DNA of 64,000 bases, taken from NCBI GenBank assembly GCA_905250125.1, contig CAJNOL010000004.1:124001-188000 (forward strand), read 5' to 3'. Within the stretch, counting starts at the first letter, position 1; every line of letters starts with the position of its first letter. Shown piece after piece: positions 24,699 through 38,082 of the stretch. The notes below the pieces were generated by a model. That model was not told where the DNA came from and made no database searches. It was given only the letters and a program-made list of their open reading frames with translations. This DNA is from Rotaria sordida (taxonomy: Eukaryota; Rotifera; Eurotatoria; Philodinida; Philodinidae). Both the position numbers and the translations under genes were made by a program.

Positions 24699-27600
24699 CT
24701 AACGTTTTATTTTTGAAGAAAATTTCTTTGTTTCTTGACGAATTTTTGGACCTAACATTTGTCCAATTAATAAATAATAATCATCATATGTAATTAAAAA
24801 TAAAAATGGACGATTAGCAAAGAATACCCATGGAGTTGTTGGTGAAAGATCAATTGAATGTAAACAATTTGATGATGATTGTTTTATTTTGTCTGTACTC
24901 ATATCAAGAGCAAAATGACCTATAGAATGTGCAGCAGCTAGAATTCAAAAATAAAAAGTCATATAAAATCAAAAAAGGAAAAGCTTTCAATTCGATTACA
25001 AACATAAATGAATTTCTTGATTCAATTCTCCTAAATGATTTTTATTATATAAGTCATTAAAAAATTTCAATGATTCGATAAGATTAATATGAATATCCAT
25101 GGATATATTTGGTATACATACAGCAATATATGCTGATGAAACTGGTAAAGTAAGATATTCTTTTATATTAGCATAAAGATGAGTAAGATCAGATGAACAT
25201 CTGAAATAAATATAGCTTTTTAAAAAAAAAAATTATCTTTTAGATGAAAAACTGTGGAAGTAAAATGATTAATTTCATTTGGATTCCATTGAATACTTGA
25301 CCAGGTATTTCAATTTTATGAAATGTATCATGAAAAGCAACATGAAAAAAACCTTTTGTATAATAAAATTCTGTTTCAATTGATAAATGAATGTTTGAAT
25401 GAAATTTTAATGACCTGATTTCAATTAAAACAAAAAAAAACATATTTAATTAATTAGTTATTTTATTTTCGAGTAGGTTCAAATTTCCGAAATTGTTAAC
25501 ATATGAGAAAATAATTCCAAGGGAAGTTCTCTGATTATCGATTTACAAGAAAAAAAATCATCCGGGAAATTTTGGAAATTACTTAAGCATAAGAAAGAAA
25601 TTTTAAGAAAATTCTATAATAGATTTCAGATATTAATAAGAAATTTCAATATTTACTTGTTATCTTTCGAAACTACTGGGATTTTTATTCACTAATGGAC
25701 TACCAATTCCAGACAACTCGAATGAAGCACATAGTTATTTCAAAAATCAAGAGTATTGTATTTGATATATGACTGAAAAAAAATGGATTTGCTATTCAGA
25801 CAAATCTTGTTGTCATCTTTCGTTGTGCAAATGATGTGTAACGTTTATTTTTTTTTTTTATGAAAAAATAAGTTATCAATAATGCTATATTGCTAACAAT
25901 TCTGTTCAGAAAGCAAGACAAAAATGGTTCATGAAAACAAATGTCAATTGTTCAAATCTTTTTATATGACTGTATTTTTATTTGCTTCTCTCACATATTT
26001 GATCATTTCAGAATACGACTGAATAAATGTATCAAAATCTTCACATTGAATCTATCTATTTAATGGAATTTCGTCTTGGTATCCAAACCTATTTCATGTA
26101 ACTGAATATGCCGTCTGCGAATACATTCGAGTAGGATATTGTATAAACGTGTACGCTTCGATTGATCACTCTCATATAATTTGTGTGTAGTCTGAAAATT
26201 TTTTCTTTTGAATTTCATAATTGTTAAATATCTTTAAAAAATGAATGGTTGCATAAACTCAAAAGTTTACAAAAACTGATCAAGAACACTATGCATTGTT
26301 TAATGTGAGATTGAAAAGGCAGAGGGGTAAAAGGACTATCCGATTCAGAAAGATTTTTCTTCCTGACCGAGCGAATCTTAACTTTTGTAGGATCATCGGA
26401 TCCGAACTTTATCTTTTTTTTCTCAAAGAAGAGTTCCTACCTAAGAAAACAGAAAGAATTCTGATTTTGATCGATTTTGAAAAAAATTTCAATCTGTAGG
26501 ACTTTATTAATCGATTAAAAAAGACTAAAACCAATTAATATCCATCTTTAAAGATGAAAAATCAGATTTCAATCAGAATCAATTTTATTTCCATTTTTCG
26601 CCAAATTTCTTGTATAAGTATTGCACCTCACAACTAGTAACAATCAGGAATCTTTATCATACGAACGTTTTGGAATTTTCATTTAACCAATAAATAAAAG
26701 CATAGCATTTATTCGGTTTAACCATATTCTTCATCCACACACAAGACCAAGTGCACTACTAATTGCATTAAGTAGCATGAGTGTTACGGAAGTGGAATAG
26801 TGCTGACTATGTAACTCAACAATAGTAACCGATCTGACTGTTTGAAATTGATCAGTGGATATTTTATTCGTGAATCTATCATGCTGGTTTTTTCAAGTAT
26901 TCAAATTGTCCGACCTTATTCAACTTGTGATCACTATGATAATAAACTTTTTACCATGTTCTAATAAATGATTGCAGCAATTGTGAAGTTTCATCGTATA
27001 GAAATCCTTTTTGTAAAAGAAATATACTTTTATTAGTGTCATTCTGAGCCGGGTCGTATGGACACTGTTAGTCGATCGGACGGAGCCATCAAAAAGTGAT
27101 CCAATTTCGAGGTCTGATAAGTACCAAAATTTCCCAGAAATAACCGACCTTATGTGTTAGTGATTTCGGAAATTTTCTTTCTCGAAAATCTAAACACTGC
27201 TGACTTATTTTTTAAATATAATTTTTTTTACCAAAGTTGTTTCCAATGTTCGATTTTAAATGGTCGAAAAACAAATGAACAACATGATAATAAAGTCATT
27301 GGTTCAACAATAATTTGTTCAAGAATTTTTTGTGATGGTAAAATTGATATTAATGATTGATCAGTGAAATGTTTTATAATTTGATTTAAAAGAAATTTTC
27401 TTTGTTCTATATCATTTAAATTATGAATTTGAAATTCTGTATTAAAATATTTTATTGTTTCTTCCTAATAGATTTCTTTTAATTTTGTTTTCTTTTTTTT
27501 TTCATTTAAAACTTACATTAAGATTTTCATGAAATATTTGTATTGAATCTTGATTAAGAATAAAATAATTATGAAAATCAAATGGAATTTTTTTATTGAA

Positions 27601-27806
27601 ATTATTTTTCAATCGTTTATTATTAAATGATAATGCATGAAATGCAGCTTCAATAGCTATTGGTGAAATAAATGTATTATCATCACGTATACTTAATAAA
27701 CATATTTTACTCAATCGTAAAGGAAATTCAAGTATATTATCATTATTTTCAATCTAAATTGAATTATTTTTATTTATTTATATCGTTTTATTAAATGACT
27801 GACCAT
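24699..27806 (-). CDS. Serpin-fold protein, probably non-inhibitory
   Basis: Exons 27806-27804 (ATG only), 27753-27517, 27464-27232, 25414-25253, 25200-25004 and 24937-24699 give 356 residues, close to a serpin core. Family marks are TFISPIAIEAAFHAL near the N-terminus, HDTFHKIEIPGQ...MKLIILLPQ in the middle, and the C-terminal signature WVFFANRPFLFLITYDD...LIGQMLGP. Inhibitory serpins carry an Ala-rich hinge (E-x-G-T-x-A-x-A) before the reactive loop; here the region reads LNQEIHLSAAHSIGHFALD, so loop insertion and protease inhibition are doubtful. No signal peptide is seen, suggesting an intracellular protein. The two donors at 25252 (GTTTTT) and 25003 (GTTTGT) are weak but the only ones that keep frame. 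Intron 25415-27231 is 1.8 kb without a recognisable gene. Confidence 0.72.
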
Positions 27807-27908
27807 TTCTATAGAATAATCAATCTTGAATACAAATGTAGAATAAAAAAAGAAAGAAAAAAACAAAATAATGCGCCATTATTTACAAAAAAAAAAAAAG
27901 TATTTAAA
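27807..27908. promoter_or_regulatory. Short divergent intergenic region
   Basis: About 100 bp separate the serpin ATG (minus) from the ATG of the small membrane protein (plus), so both 5' ends must lie here or overlap. An AG acceptor 2 nt before the serpin ATG suggests its leader is added by splicing. No core promoter motif was identified. Confidence 0.4.
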
Positions 27909-28226
27909 ATGCCTTATCGTGTTGATTCTGGTGAATCAAAACATTCTAATCGTACATCAACTAGTTCATCTGATAGTGTAAATCAATCAATAACTAGTAT
28001 CAATGTTTGGATATTACGAATTATACTTTTCATTATATTATTATTATTTATAATGCCTGTAGCATTACTTTTAACGCCATGGTGGATATCAATGCAACCA
28101 TTTGAAAGAATATGTCCAAATATGATGAATGGTTATTATCGTTTGGTAACATGGCCATTAAAAATAAGTAAAAATATTCGATTTTATCGAACAAATGATC
28201 AATTTATTCAACAACTAAAATATTAG
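27909..28226 (+). CDS. Small single-pass membrane protein, unknown
   Basis: 105 residues. A Ser/Thr-rich, hydrophilic N-terminus (about 1-30) precedes one hydrophobic helix at about residues 33-56 (ILFIILLLFIMPVALLL), then a Trp/Pro-containing juxtamembrane part and a basic tail. The open frame extends upstream to 27795, but that part is Lys-rich, overlaps the serpin start in antisense and includes an A-run, so the ATG at 27909 is preferred. A poly-A signal-like AATAAA lies about 30 bp after the stop. It converges on the gamma-glutamyl hydrolase gene with 58 bp between stops. Topology cannot be fixed from sequence alone; no family recognised. Confidence 0.55.
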   Translation: MPYRVDSGESKHSNRTSTSSSDSVNQSITSINVWILRIILFIILLLFIMPVALLLTPWWISMQPFERICPNMMNGYYRLVTWPLKISKNIRFYRTNDQFIQQLKY

Positions 28227-28284
28227 AATATTTATTTCATATTTTTTTTTATTTGAAAATAAAAAAACAAAAACAAAATAAGTT

Positions 28285-30184
28285 TTATTCATAAAAAAAA
28301 TAAAGTTGTTGAAAATGTGATGTATCTAAGTCGCTAAATTCTGGTGTATATAGATATATAAGATATTTTAATTCATCTGCTAATGAACTGAATTGGTTCA
28401 TATTTTGACGTGCTTGATTAGTAAAAAAATTTGCCATATATTGCATAACTTCAACTGAATCTTTTGTATGAGGTATTGTTGTATTTACTCGCCATTCAAA
28501 TCCATTCTTTTCTGGATGCCATTGAACACCAAAAATTGGATAACGACGACCTAAATAAATTGCTATAGAATTTGTAATATTGTTCAATTTCAATGCAATG
28601 ATTAGGTCGAATAAATTAGAATTGAAACATCTATATGATTCAAACCGAACAAAATCTGTCAGTAGATAATTCGGGTGTCATGTGCTGTACACAGCGGTAG
28701 TTTAATACTTAAAAGTACCTTACTCCGCCACTTTTTTTTTTGATCATTCTTGATTCTCGATGAGAGTACAATCGATCAGATTGGATAGATAGAGTACTTG
28801 GAATAAGGAGACTGCTAAATTATGTAAAGGCGAATGATGTCTCTTATTGCACATAGTACTTGAGGCTATGATACTTTATACCTAGGTCGAAATCGAGCTT
28901 TTGGTCAAAAAAAAGAGGGAGAGGTATCCTTAAACGATCAGTGATCTTCTGACTGTTATTGCACCCTGGTATACCGATAGCTGTTCTTCGATCAGCAGTC
29001 TACTGTAGGTAACTCATGGGACATGTTCTATAGGGACAGTTGTGCGAACAAACATGCAACATGGGAAACATATTATTTTTAGAAACAGTATTACATATGG
29101 TTAAAGTTGAATTGTATCATAAATAGTATTTACTTTCAATAGTTGAGACAAATGCTTGACCTTCTAAATCTGGGCTTACGGTTAACGCTTTATAAAATGT
29201 TGATAATATAGGATCAGCTAAGAAATTCTGTATTAATAAAAATATATATTTAATAATAAAATCAAATTCGAAAAAGAACTTTTACTTCTGGTCGCATACA
29301 AAAATCGTGAAAATTTGCTGTTGTTGGTTCATTTTGTAAGGCATTTTCTATATTTATTGGTAATGATTTTCCCAATAATCGACTATCCGCTGCATCTATA
29401 TGCAAAAAAATGATAAAACATTTGAATAAAAACTAAATACTAAGTTCAATACCTGGCATAAAAGTAAGTTCTGTTGCATAATCATATCCTCTACATGGTT
29501 CCATAATATCAGTTGAACATCTTGTTAACATAAGTAACACTTCAAAACCAAGACATGTTCCCCATAAAGGAAAAATTTTTTGTATTTCATCAAAATCCTA
29601 AAAACAAAAAAAGAACGACTGATATAAATTAAACGAAAAAATTTTTTTTTCTTTTAGTTCACTTTTAATGACCACATATAAAAAAGTTTAGCAACATAAA
29701 GATATTCATTAGCAAACTCTCCACCTGGAAAGAGTACTCTAAAAGACAAACAATATAATAAGAAAAAAAGAATTTTTACTTCGTTTTATTTGTTAACAAA
29801 CCCATTTAGTGAATTAAACAAATGTAAATAATATTCTATTGATTGATACATTCTTTAAAATTAAAAAAAAACAAATTTTTATTCAAATATATATTTTTTT
29901 TTGTTTCAAATTTTTACCGAATAGGTACAACTTGAGCACCAGTTGCTTCAATATATTTAACATAAGAAGCTGCTATATAAGTAGTACGATTTGGTTTTCC
30001 CCATATTGATGGAGTTGGTTGAGTTAAAATTCCTTAATTATATCAATAAAATCATAGGTGACTATAGTATCATTTTAATAATTTTACCAATAATTGGTCG
30101 AGTATTTTCTACAGATGAATATATTCTTTTATTATATCCATTAGTTTTTGAAATGACTAGAATTATTAATAATAATCTAATCAT
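28285..30184 (-). CDS. GGH: Gamma-glutamyl hydrolase (folate polyglutamate hydrolase)
   Basis: Eight exons: 30184-30088, 30032-29918, 29852-29802, 29738-29663, 29597-29453, 29395-29286, 29227-29134 and 28550-28285; 317 residues, the usual length. The N-terminus is a signal peptide (MIRLLLIILVISKTNG), fitting lysosomal or secreted targeting. Core motifs are PIIGILTQPT, LNGVLFPGGEF, the nucleophile Cys in FPLWGTCLGFE (about C128) and the catalytic His in FGVQWHPEK (about H241). It removes glutamates from folyl- and antifolyl-polyglutamates in the class I glutamine amidotransferase fold. The last intron (28551-29133) is 583 bp, longer than the others; no recognisable element in it. An AG acceptor at 30209-30211 precedes the ATG. 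Complete and apparently functional. Confidence 0.95.
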
Positions 30185-30516
30185 TATCTTATTGAAATTT
30201 ATCGAAATCTGAAAACAGAAAACCATTCACCATAATTAATATTTAGTTCATTCATAAGTCAATTTTCTTTCGATTATTATATAATTTGAGTAATCGTTTT
30301 TTTTCCAGATTATACGATATACTTGCCCTTTTTGTTATGCATGACATACGATAAAAACAAAACAGAAAATAGCAATATGATTCATTCTGTATTCAACTTT
30401 AATCAAAATAATAGTAATATATTTTTTTGACTATAAAGGCTTTTTTTTATTTTCATAAATATAACATCTTTTTTTTTCGGTAACTATAAAACAAAAACAT
30501 ACAAGACTAGAAATAA

Positions 30517-32938
30517 CTACTGTTTTATTTTACGATATTTGATCAATTGAATAGCATAACCAGCATTAACATTGATCAATAATAAATCTTGATTATTAAC
30601 AATACACATCTACAATAATTAAAATTCAATTTTTTTAATTAGTAAAAAAGATCTCATAAATAAATATTCTGCTTTTTACTTCTGTTTGATCTGTATAGAA
30701 TGTTTTTTTTGCCATTTGTATTGTTTCATTATTATTAATTTTAATAATCCATAGAATTTTTTCATCACTAAGACCAAAGAATATATTATATTTTTCAAGA
30801 CATTTCATTGTATATATATGTGAACAATTATTTAAATCGATTGTATAACGTAATTCAAATGTATCAATATCAAATAGAAGTAATGTAACTTTCTTTGGAG
30901 TTATATATGGAAAATATGATATAAGTATTTCATCTTTTTCTGTTAAACCAATCAATGTATTTGTACAACAAAATGAATGACTATTGATCTAAATATAAAA
31001 ACAAGAAGTTTTTTTTTTCGATAATGAAAACAATTTAGAAATATAAAATTCCTCGTTTAATTTTATCAAACTGTTTTTTCTACAATAAAGCTTCTTTTAA
31101 ATTGAATACTATTGGGACTTTTGAAAAGTGTTCGTCTATGGGAGATCTTATATATTTTACTATGAAATGAAAAAACTCAGGCTCAGAATATAAGCTTCTT
31201 TACTAATTTGAAAGTGGTCAGAGACTATTTTCTATATTGTTTATCTTTCTTCATGACATCCAAACATATGTATTCATCAAGTTTATTACATTAAAACTTT
31301 TGAATTTTCGTTTAATAACGGATGATCAAACAATGAGTTAGAGTACTCTTTTTGAATATGGACCTAGAAATTTTGTCTCAATTTTTGTTTGCGAGTAGTG
31401 AAATAAGAGGGGTGTCCAAGGACTGAGGAATAGGAATTCCTACTCAGTTCCCTGATATTTCCTTGAATGCTAAAATTAAAAAAATACAATATTCACGGTA
31501 TTTATTACTCTTACACTCGTTTTCATCAAGAAATTTGTGCACATGAACGTATGAGTACGAAAATTATTGCAAAAAAAGCATTATCTTGACTTTCATGAAT
31601 GAGGGAAGTGTGATGGAAATAATGGTCAATTCCCATTTCCCCAAGGAATTATCATAGCTACACTGACAATTCCTCTACAAATTAGGAATTCCTATTTCTC
31701 AGTCGTTGGACACTGCTGTCTCAAAGAGTTTATGAATAAAAGTATATCTCAATGTAATGAACAGTATCTCTTGTGTAAGTTATGAAACATTTAGAAAAAA
31801 AAAAAACTCTAAGACTTAATTAAAATAAATTAATCTACCGGTAATTGTTTGTTGATTGAACTATCAAATGTTTTTTCTTTCTTGAATTGCTTATCATAAA
31901 TTTGAATTAAACTTTTATGTTGATAAATGGTATAAAGTAAAATCTTATTTTCATTACAAGCAATTCGAGCAGAATTAAATTTTTCTAAATCAAGAACTTT
32001 TTCAACAATTATTGAATTTGATGGTAATAATTTTGATTTGTTATATTCAATACTATAAATAGCATTATGTGTTACAACTATGAATAGATTAATAAATGAA
32101 CACCTGAATAAAAAAAAATAAAAATTGTATCATAAAAATTGTTTGACTTTTTTTTCTTCATAAGATTTTACCAATGCATATCAATAATAGGTTCATATTT
32201 CCATTTAATATTTCCTTGAAATTGTCCACTAATACGTATAAAATGAAGAAAATTATTTTGGTTATTATAACATATAATCATATATGAATCAGATGAAATT
32301 AAAGACATTTGAAAACGTGTATGAATTATATGTGCAAATTTCCAATTTTTTCCTAAATCAATATCGTCATTCGAAAAAAATGAAGATGATAATATTATTG
32401 ATGGTTTAGTAGATAAACAAGATATTGTTGATAAACTTTGATCAAATTTTTTTGTTAATTTTGAATTATTTAAATGAATTTCTTTAGTAGATATTTCATA
32501 TGATTTATAACGTAAATTAATTTCAAGAAAATTTGATAAATAATTTTGTAATTTAATAAATAATAATTGTTTTTTTTCATCATTTGATGATGATATAATT
32601 AATAATATATTATAAAATTCATTTTGTAATGTTTGTATTTCCAACAAAAGTTTATTCAAATCAATCTAATATTTATATATTAAATATAAATTTTTACTTT
32701 TTTTTTTAAACAGAAAAAAAAAATTATTTATTACTTGTTGATCTTCAGAAGTTTTATATTTAGAATCAAGTGTTGAAAAATTTTGAAATGATTGTTGTTT
32801 GTTAACAATTAAATGTGCAAAATGTAAACATTGGTCAATACCAAACCGAGCAAGTTTTGTTAAAAATGCTTCTAAATTATCAGTATCATTCCGATCATCA
32901 ATTGCATATGATGAATAAGATGTTAATATATCTGACAT
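30517..32938 (-). CDS. Helical + propeller-like protein, paralogue of the B-box gene
   Basis: Exons 32938-32735, 32665-32172, 32103-31839, 30988-30680 and 30609-30517 give 454 residues. It starts directly with a helical region (no Cys/His cluster), followed by beta-repeat segments such as MSLISSDSYMIICYNNQN, SARIACNENKILLYTIYQHK, ILISYFPYITPKKVTLLLFD and YNIFFGLSDEKILWII. Order and spacing match the C-terminal halves of the genes at 21410 and 35195, so I infer local duplication with loss of the zinc finger. Intron 30989-31838 holds a MITE. The last exon codes only 30 residues and is the least certain part. An AG acceptor lies 17 nt before the ATG. Function unknown. Confidence 0.65.
31410..31716. 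mobile_element. ~300-bp MITE, intronic
   Basis: Inverted ends: GGTGTCCAAGGACTGAGGAA near 31411 against the complement of CTCAGTCGTTGGACACTGC near 31699-31716. The match continues into ATAGGAATTCCTA on both sides. No ORF. It occupies an intron of the propeller-like gene at 30517-32938. Confidence 0.75.
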
Positions 32939-35194
32939 TTTAATAAGAATATTATCTAGAAAATATTCATGATATAAAACTCTAAAAACAAAAACTTCAT
33001 TACGTTTAAATCATTCGAGACAAAATATTAAAAGATAGAGTCTACGAAGTTTTCTTAAAGTTATCATTTATATAGACCAGAATTGTCGATAATTTCTAAG
33101 GATGGAAGAGGCTTAAAACTTCAATAGAAAGCGATTTCATTCTCGGCATAATAGAAATGATGACTAGGAAGCGGGGGAATAATGAAGCTTACCGTGGCTC
33201 GGTCACTTGCACAACGGACGATTTGCCACCAAGTCGTCTCTCTTCCAATCTTATTTATCTCGTAAAGACATTGTCTGCTTATTTTTGTTTCACTTTCCGC
33301 TAGGGAAAAGCAACTGGTATATTAGAATCTGGTTTCTGTTCAAAGTTAATATGAAGTTATAAAATATTGGCAGAATTTATTAAGAGTTTTCGCAAAAAGT
33401 CAGATTCTCCCATCTCCTACAATCGAGAACCGTAATGGATATAAACAGATATTTCTAATTTGATATAATGATTCTTATCATATAAGAGATAAATTTTTAT
33501 TAAAGATTGTATTCTAAGCAACAGACAGATATTTATTGATCAATGAACTAAAAACGAATAATTTTGTTGTCGTAGGTCATGCAGGGAAAAACAACCGATT
33601 CTATTGCGTTGGAATCATTCAAAACCAATAAAAGCATTTGGAATCAGCCAATGGAATTACTCGATGTTATTCAGAATTACTTAAAGTGTATATTTATTGA
33701 AGACAGTAGGCTTATTTAGACATTAGTTTTTCTCAATCAAGAGTTTTATCATCAGTAGAGCCCTGTGGAGTCTAACAGTTTGCCTACTCTGTATACTTTT
33801 GTTGTGCTACTTGTCAATGAGAATATATCTATGATGGTTTTTTTCTTGAAGCTTATTTATGAATCTATAAAGTAGTGTCTTTTTGTTCACTACTTATTGT
33901 GTGAAGAATAAAGTTATAACTATATACGAGTAAAACTACTTGATTTTTCTACTGATTTAACTACGATACAGTTGGGTTGCGGAGTCCGATGTAAAGCTCT
34001 GGTTATCAGTCGAAAAGAAAAAAGCTGATTCCATGATGCTGAATAATTCCAAGTGATATCAGTAATTCGAATAATTTCAATTATCGAAATCAAGTATTCT
34101 TCCTTTGATTATTCTCTTTGAATATCATCAGTTACTCTTTATTTTCGCTTGAGTGATACTGAACATAGTATCATGTATTGATGACAGCTAATATATTAAA
34201 GAATCAATGAAACCAACGATGTGTTGAATAAAACTAGTAGTGCTTATAGAAATACAATGTAGAGAAACCATACACCATTTCTCTAGGATTAACTAACGAG
34301 GAAACTCATCGGACTGATAATCTTCGTCTAAGTTCATATTTTGGTCATATCTAGGACTCATAATATACATAAAAATCCTGAAAGAGTTTCTACCATTAAG
34401 TTTTTCTTCTCCAGCTAGGGTCTTTTTACCAAACTTCCAGCCTATTACAAGATATCACGAGAAAAATTGCAATAAATAGCTTCAGTCTGAAATTCTTCCA
34501 AACAATAGCTCTCATGGTATTCATGATATCCTGACAGTTTCAGCTTAAACAGATATTTTTCTTCTAAGATAACACGTTTTCAAAATACATTGCTTTCATA
34601 GAAGAACTCCAAAAACAGCCTAGTTTTTAGACATACGATATCTTAAGAAGAAATCATCGTTTGAGTTCAAACTTAATTATTGTTGGGAGAATTTCAGATG
34701 AAAAGTCCTTGTTACGATTTTTTTTCGTGATATCCTGCAATAGACTGAGAGTTCGGTAAAATGGCCATAACTCGAAAACAAAGGTCTAATGGCACGAACC
34801 TTTTCAGGATTTTTATCTACACTATGAGCTCAAACGAAGATTACCAGCCCGATGGATTCCATCGTAAGATGACGAAGATAACAAGATCTACCATACAAAG
34901 CATCATCAAAATAAATTCTTGTCATTACCCATGCAAAAACAAATGAAATCCACTACTGACTGCATCCAGAAGAATCAAAATTTGTCTTGATCTAATTTTA
35001 AAATTCGAAAAACAAAAAAAAAAAAGATATCTTAGCTTTCACATTCGTTTTACTTATAACAAACTGTTCAAAAAAGACAAAAAAAAACAATAACGAAAAG
35101 AAAAAGATCTTTTAGAAATATTTTCAAAACAAATAACAGTAACAAATAAACAAAATAAACGACTAGCTTGTTTTTTACTATATTCAACAAAATC
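32939..35194. other. Intergenic region with one fold-back, no gene seen
   Basis: 2.26 kb between two minus-strand propeller-like genes. The last third is the fold-back listed separately; the rest shows no ORF with family resemblance on either strand. Confidence 0.55.
34305..34880. repeat. Fold-back repeat, ~0.58 kb
   Basis: Inverted blocks, outside to inside: ATAAAAATCCTGAAAGAG (34369) against CTTTTCAGGATTTTTATC (34799); TTTTTACCAAACTTCCAG against the complement near 34750; GATATCACGAGAAAAATTGC (34451) against the complement near 34715-34740; CTGAAATTCTTCCAAACAAT against ATTGTTGGGAGAATTTCAG. The arms are about 75-80% alike by eye. Confidence 0.75.
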
Positions 35195-37862
35195 TTATTT
35201 ATTATTTCGATATTGAAGTGTTTGAATAGAACATTCTGAACGTAAAATAAACACTGCATGATCATTAATAATACATAAATGTTTTCCTTCATCTAATAAT
35301 TTTTTACTTATTAATTCATTTGTATCTAAATTAATAAGAATAAGTTGCATAGGTTCAGCAAGTATCATAAAAATATTTTCTTCATAACAACATTTTATAT
35401 CATAAACATTTGAACAATTATATAATGGCATTTGTTGTATACATAACATTGTTTCAAGATCAAAAAAATATATTTGAATATTTTGTACATTTTCTATTTG
35501 ATGTGGATTATTTATTGTTGATAGAACTTCAGTTTTTTTAACAATAGCAAATAATTTCTTACTTAAACAAAAACCATGAAAACCAAGTGGAATTAAATCA
35601 TGTTGAATATGATTATCATAATGACGTAAACGTTGACCTGATCGACGATCATATAAATCAATTGAAACACTTTGATGTTCAACCATATAAATATACCAAC
35701 CATTTAAATGTGATAATATACGTACATGTTGAAATGATAGACCACGAAAATTAATTAATTTATTTACTTGTGGAAAATGTTCATTTGTATATGGATTCGT
35801 ATCATATGGATAACAAAGTGAATAAAGACCTAAATTACCCACACTAAAATAGATAATCAAAAAAAAAAGAGAAGTCAAAATAAATATACAATGAAATATT
35901 TACAAAAAAAGAAAAAAACATCTATTCGCAATTACACTAAAGTTATAGGAGGACATGGTAAATTCCTATTGCAAGGAAATTCAAATTGTTGAACATCATT
36001 ATACAATGAATGATAAAAGCTAGAGAGTACTGTTGTCATAGTCTAGATTAAATATTGATGATGTATAACTGAAATTCATTTTTATAAATTCAGTTGAAGG
36101 AATTATTTTACACAATAGAGTAACTCTGTAAATCACTACTTCTAGTTTGGTGTTGAGAGGGGTTATGAAATTCATTTTATGATGAAAAGTATATAGGGTG
36201 TAGATGAAGACAAGAGCCTCATCTACATTCTTATGTCAATTTTAACTTTTTTTTTTCACTTGACTAATTATGAGCTACCTAATGTTTTATTTTGAATATA
36301 TTGCAGAAGTTCAAGAGAAATTAAAACGACTATCCTATATTCTAGGAAATCAATATTTTCGCTGAACATTTCAAACGATAATAGAAAAATATTATATAAG
36401 TGTAAAATAAATTTTAATACAATCTTAAAGTCTATATTTTGAAAAAAAAGAACAAAATAAATTTGATCTATTGTACGAATAACTTACATAAGATAAAATT
36501 TACTCCATGGACACCATGCTATATCCCAAAGTCGAGCATTATTTGCTGTTATTGGTGCTAATAAACGATAAACTTTAATATTGGATAAATTAACACCAGA
36601 TACAGTTGAATAATTAAGAAAATTTTTTTCAATAACATATGAAAGTATAGAACGTCCATTTGATGCAATCATATCACATGGATAAGCTAATATAATACTT
36701 GGACCAAATTTAAAATTACTTAAATTTTTAACATTTAATACAGCAATACTATTATTAAAACTATGATCACTATTTTTGCCTGAATCAATTGTTATTGTTG
36801 ATGATGAAATATTAGATTTTCTTTTAATAATTTGATTTGATATAGGTGATAATGGTGTTTCTGGTAGATAATGGGAAGGTATTGAGGATAATGATTCTGT
36901 TAAATATGATAATAAATTATCAAGATCACGTGCAGGTGAAAGAACAATTTTTGATAATCGTTCATTACATTGTTCTAATTCAATTGAAAATAAATCATAT
37001 GTTTCTGATGTATTTCCATGATACATAAGACTTTTGGTTCTGATATATTGTATAGCATCAAGCATTTGTTGTAATTCAATCTACATTTTCAAAAAAAAAT
37101 TTATAGAATAAAAATTATTGATTAAATTAAAACATTGAATTCTATATAAATAGTTTTTGTATTAGTTACAGTTTGATTAACAAATTCTTTTCAAAACAAA
37201 AAGAACTTTATTTTGATTATCAATGAAATAGATCAAAATGAAAAAGTCTCTCACAAGGAAATATTTCCTATTGATATTCTCTATTGGAGTTCTTATTTTT
37301 CTCACAAATAGGACTGTGTGAGACTAGAAGAAGCCTAAAAGAATTCATTCCATTAGACTTTTCTTCTTGACTTATGATCGTTTAACTGATATTTTACTCA
37401 TAAATCGACCTCATGACCGCTAAATTGGTCTAAAAGTTTCAGCTAAAACAAATGCTTCTTTCTTGAGATATTAAATGATCAAAACACAATTGGATTTCAC
37501 AAAATTGACATTTTCTTCAATATTTGATATCTCAACAAGAAAGCATCCGTTTTGATTAAAACGCTTAGATTCTTTTATCGACCATGAGGCCTATTTATAA
37601 ATAAAGTTCCAGATTGCAATTTCAGAATGTGATGAGAAAAAAAATAAAATTTGACCATCATTTTAAAACATACTTGTACATTTAATGTTTGTGTTTCAAT
37701 ATCATTTCGACAAAATCGTCGAATTTCAATTAATTGTTCAAATATTTTATTAAATGTTTGATTAATTGAATTATGTGTATCTTCTCGTTCTATTTCAAAT
37801 AATTTTTGTTTTTTAATTAAATGTTGTTGACAATGATTAAATAATTCTAATAAATTATTCAT
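35195..37862 (-). CDS. Helical + propeller-like protein, second paralogue
   Basis: Exons 37862-37674, 37080-36488 and 35843-35195 give 476 residues. The N-terminus is a coiled-coil-like helix (LLELFNHCQQHLIKKQKL) without the B-box cysteines. A Ser/Pro linker follows (YLPETPLSPISN), then propeller-like beta repeats (RLWDIAWCPWSKFYL, NGWYIYMVEHQSVSIDLYD, NIFMILAEPMQLILINLD, HAVFILRSECSIQTLQY). The intron after exon 1 contains a fold-back. An in-frame ATG 20 codons upstream exists but would add a hydrophobic stretch not seen in the paralogues, so the later start is taken. Function unknown; the shared layout with 21410-23215 and 30517-32938 is the main evidence. Confidence 0.65.
37403..37598. repeat. 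Small fold-back in intron
   Basis: AATCGACCTCATGACCGCTA (37403) is inverted near 37575 (TCGACCATGAGGCC), with inner pairs TTTCAGCTAAAAC / GTTTTGATTAAAACGC and TCTTGAGATATTAAAT / ATTTGATATCTCAACAAG. It resembles the 16793-17128 element in layout, with the same central 'sensitive to body' order of blocks, but is shorter. Confidence 0.65.
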
Positions 37863-38082
37863 GTTTTCATTTGTTAATAATAAATATAAATAATATTTCG
37901 AAAATCTTAATAACAAAATCACTAAAATTTTATATATTCACATAAATCTAAAACAAAAAACAACAAAATAAAAATTTATAACATTTAAAATGTTTATTCA
38001 AGATTACATGTCAGGAGAAAGAAAACTACGACTAAATGAAACAAAAAAACAACAAATGAACATTTTTTTTTATTTAAGTTTA

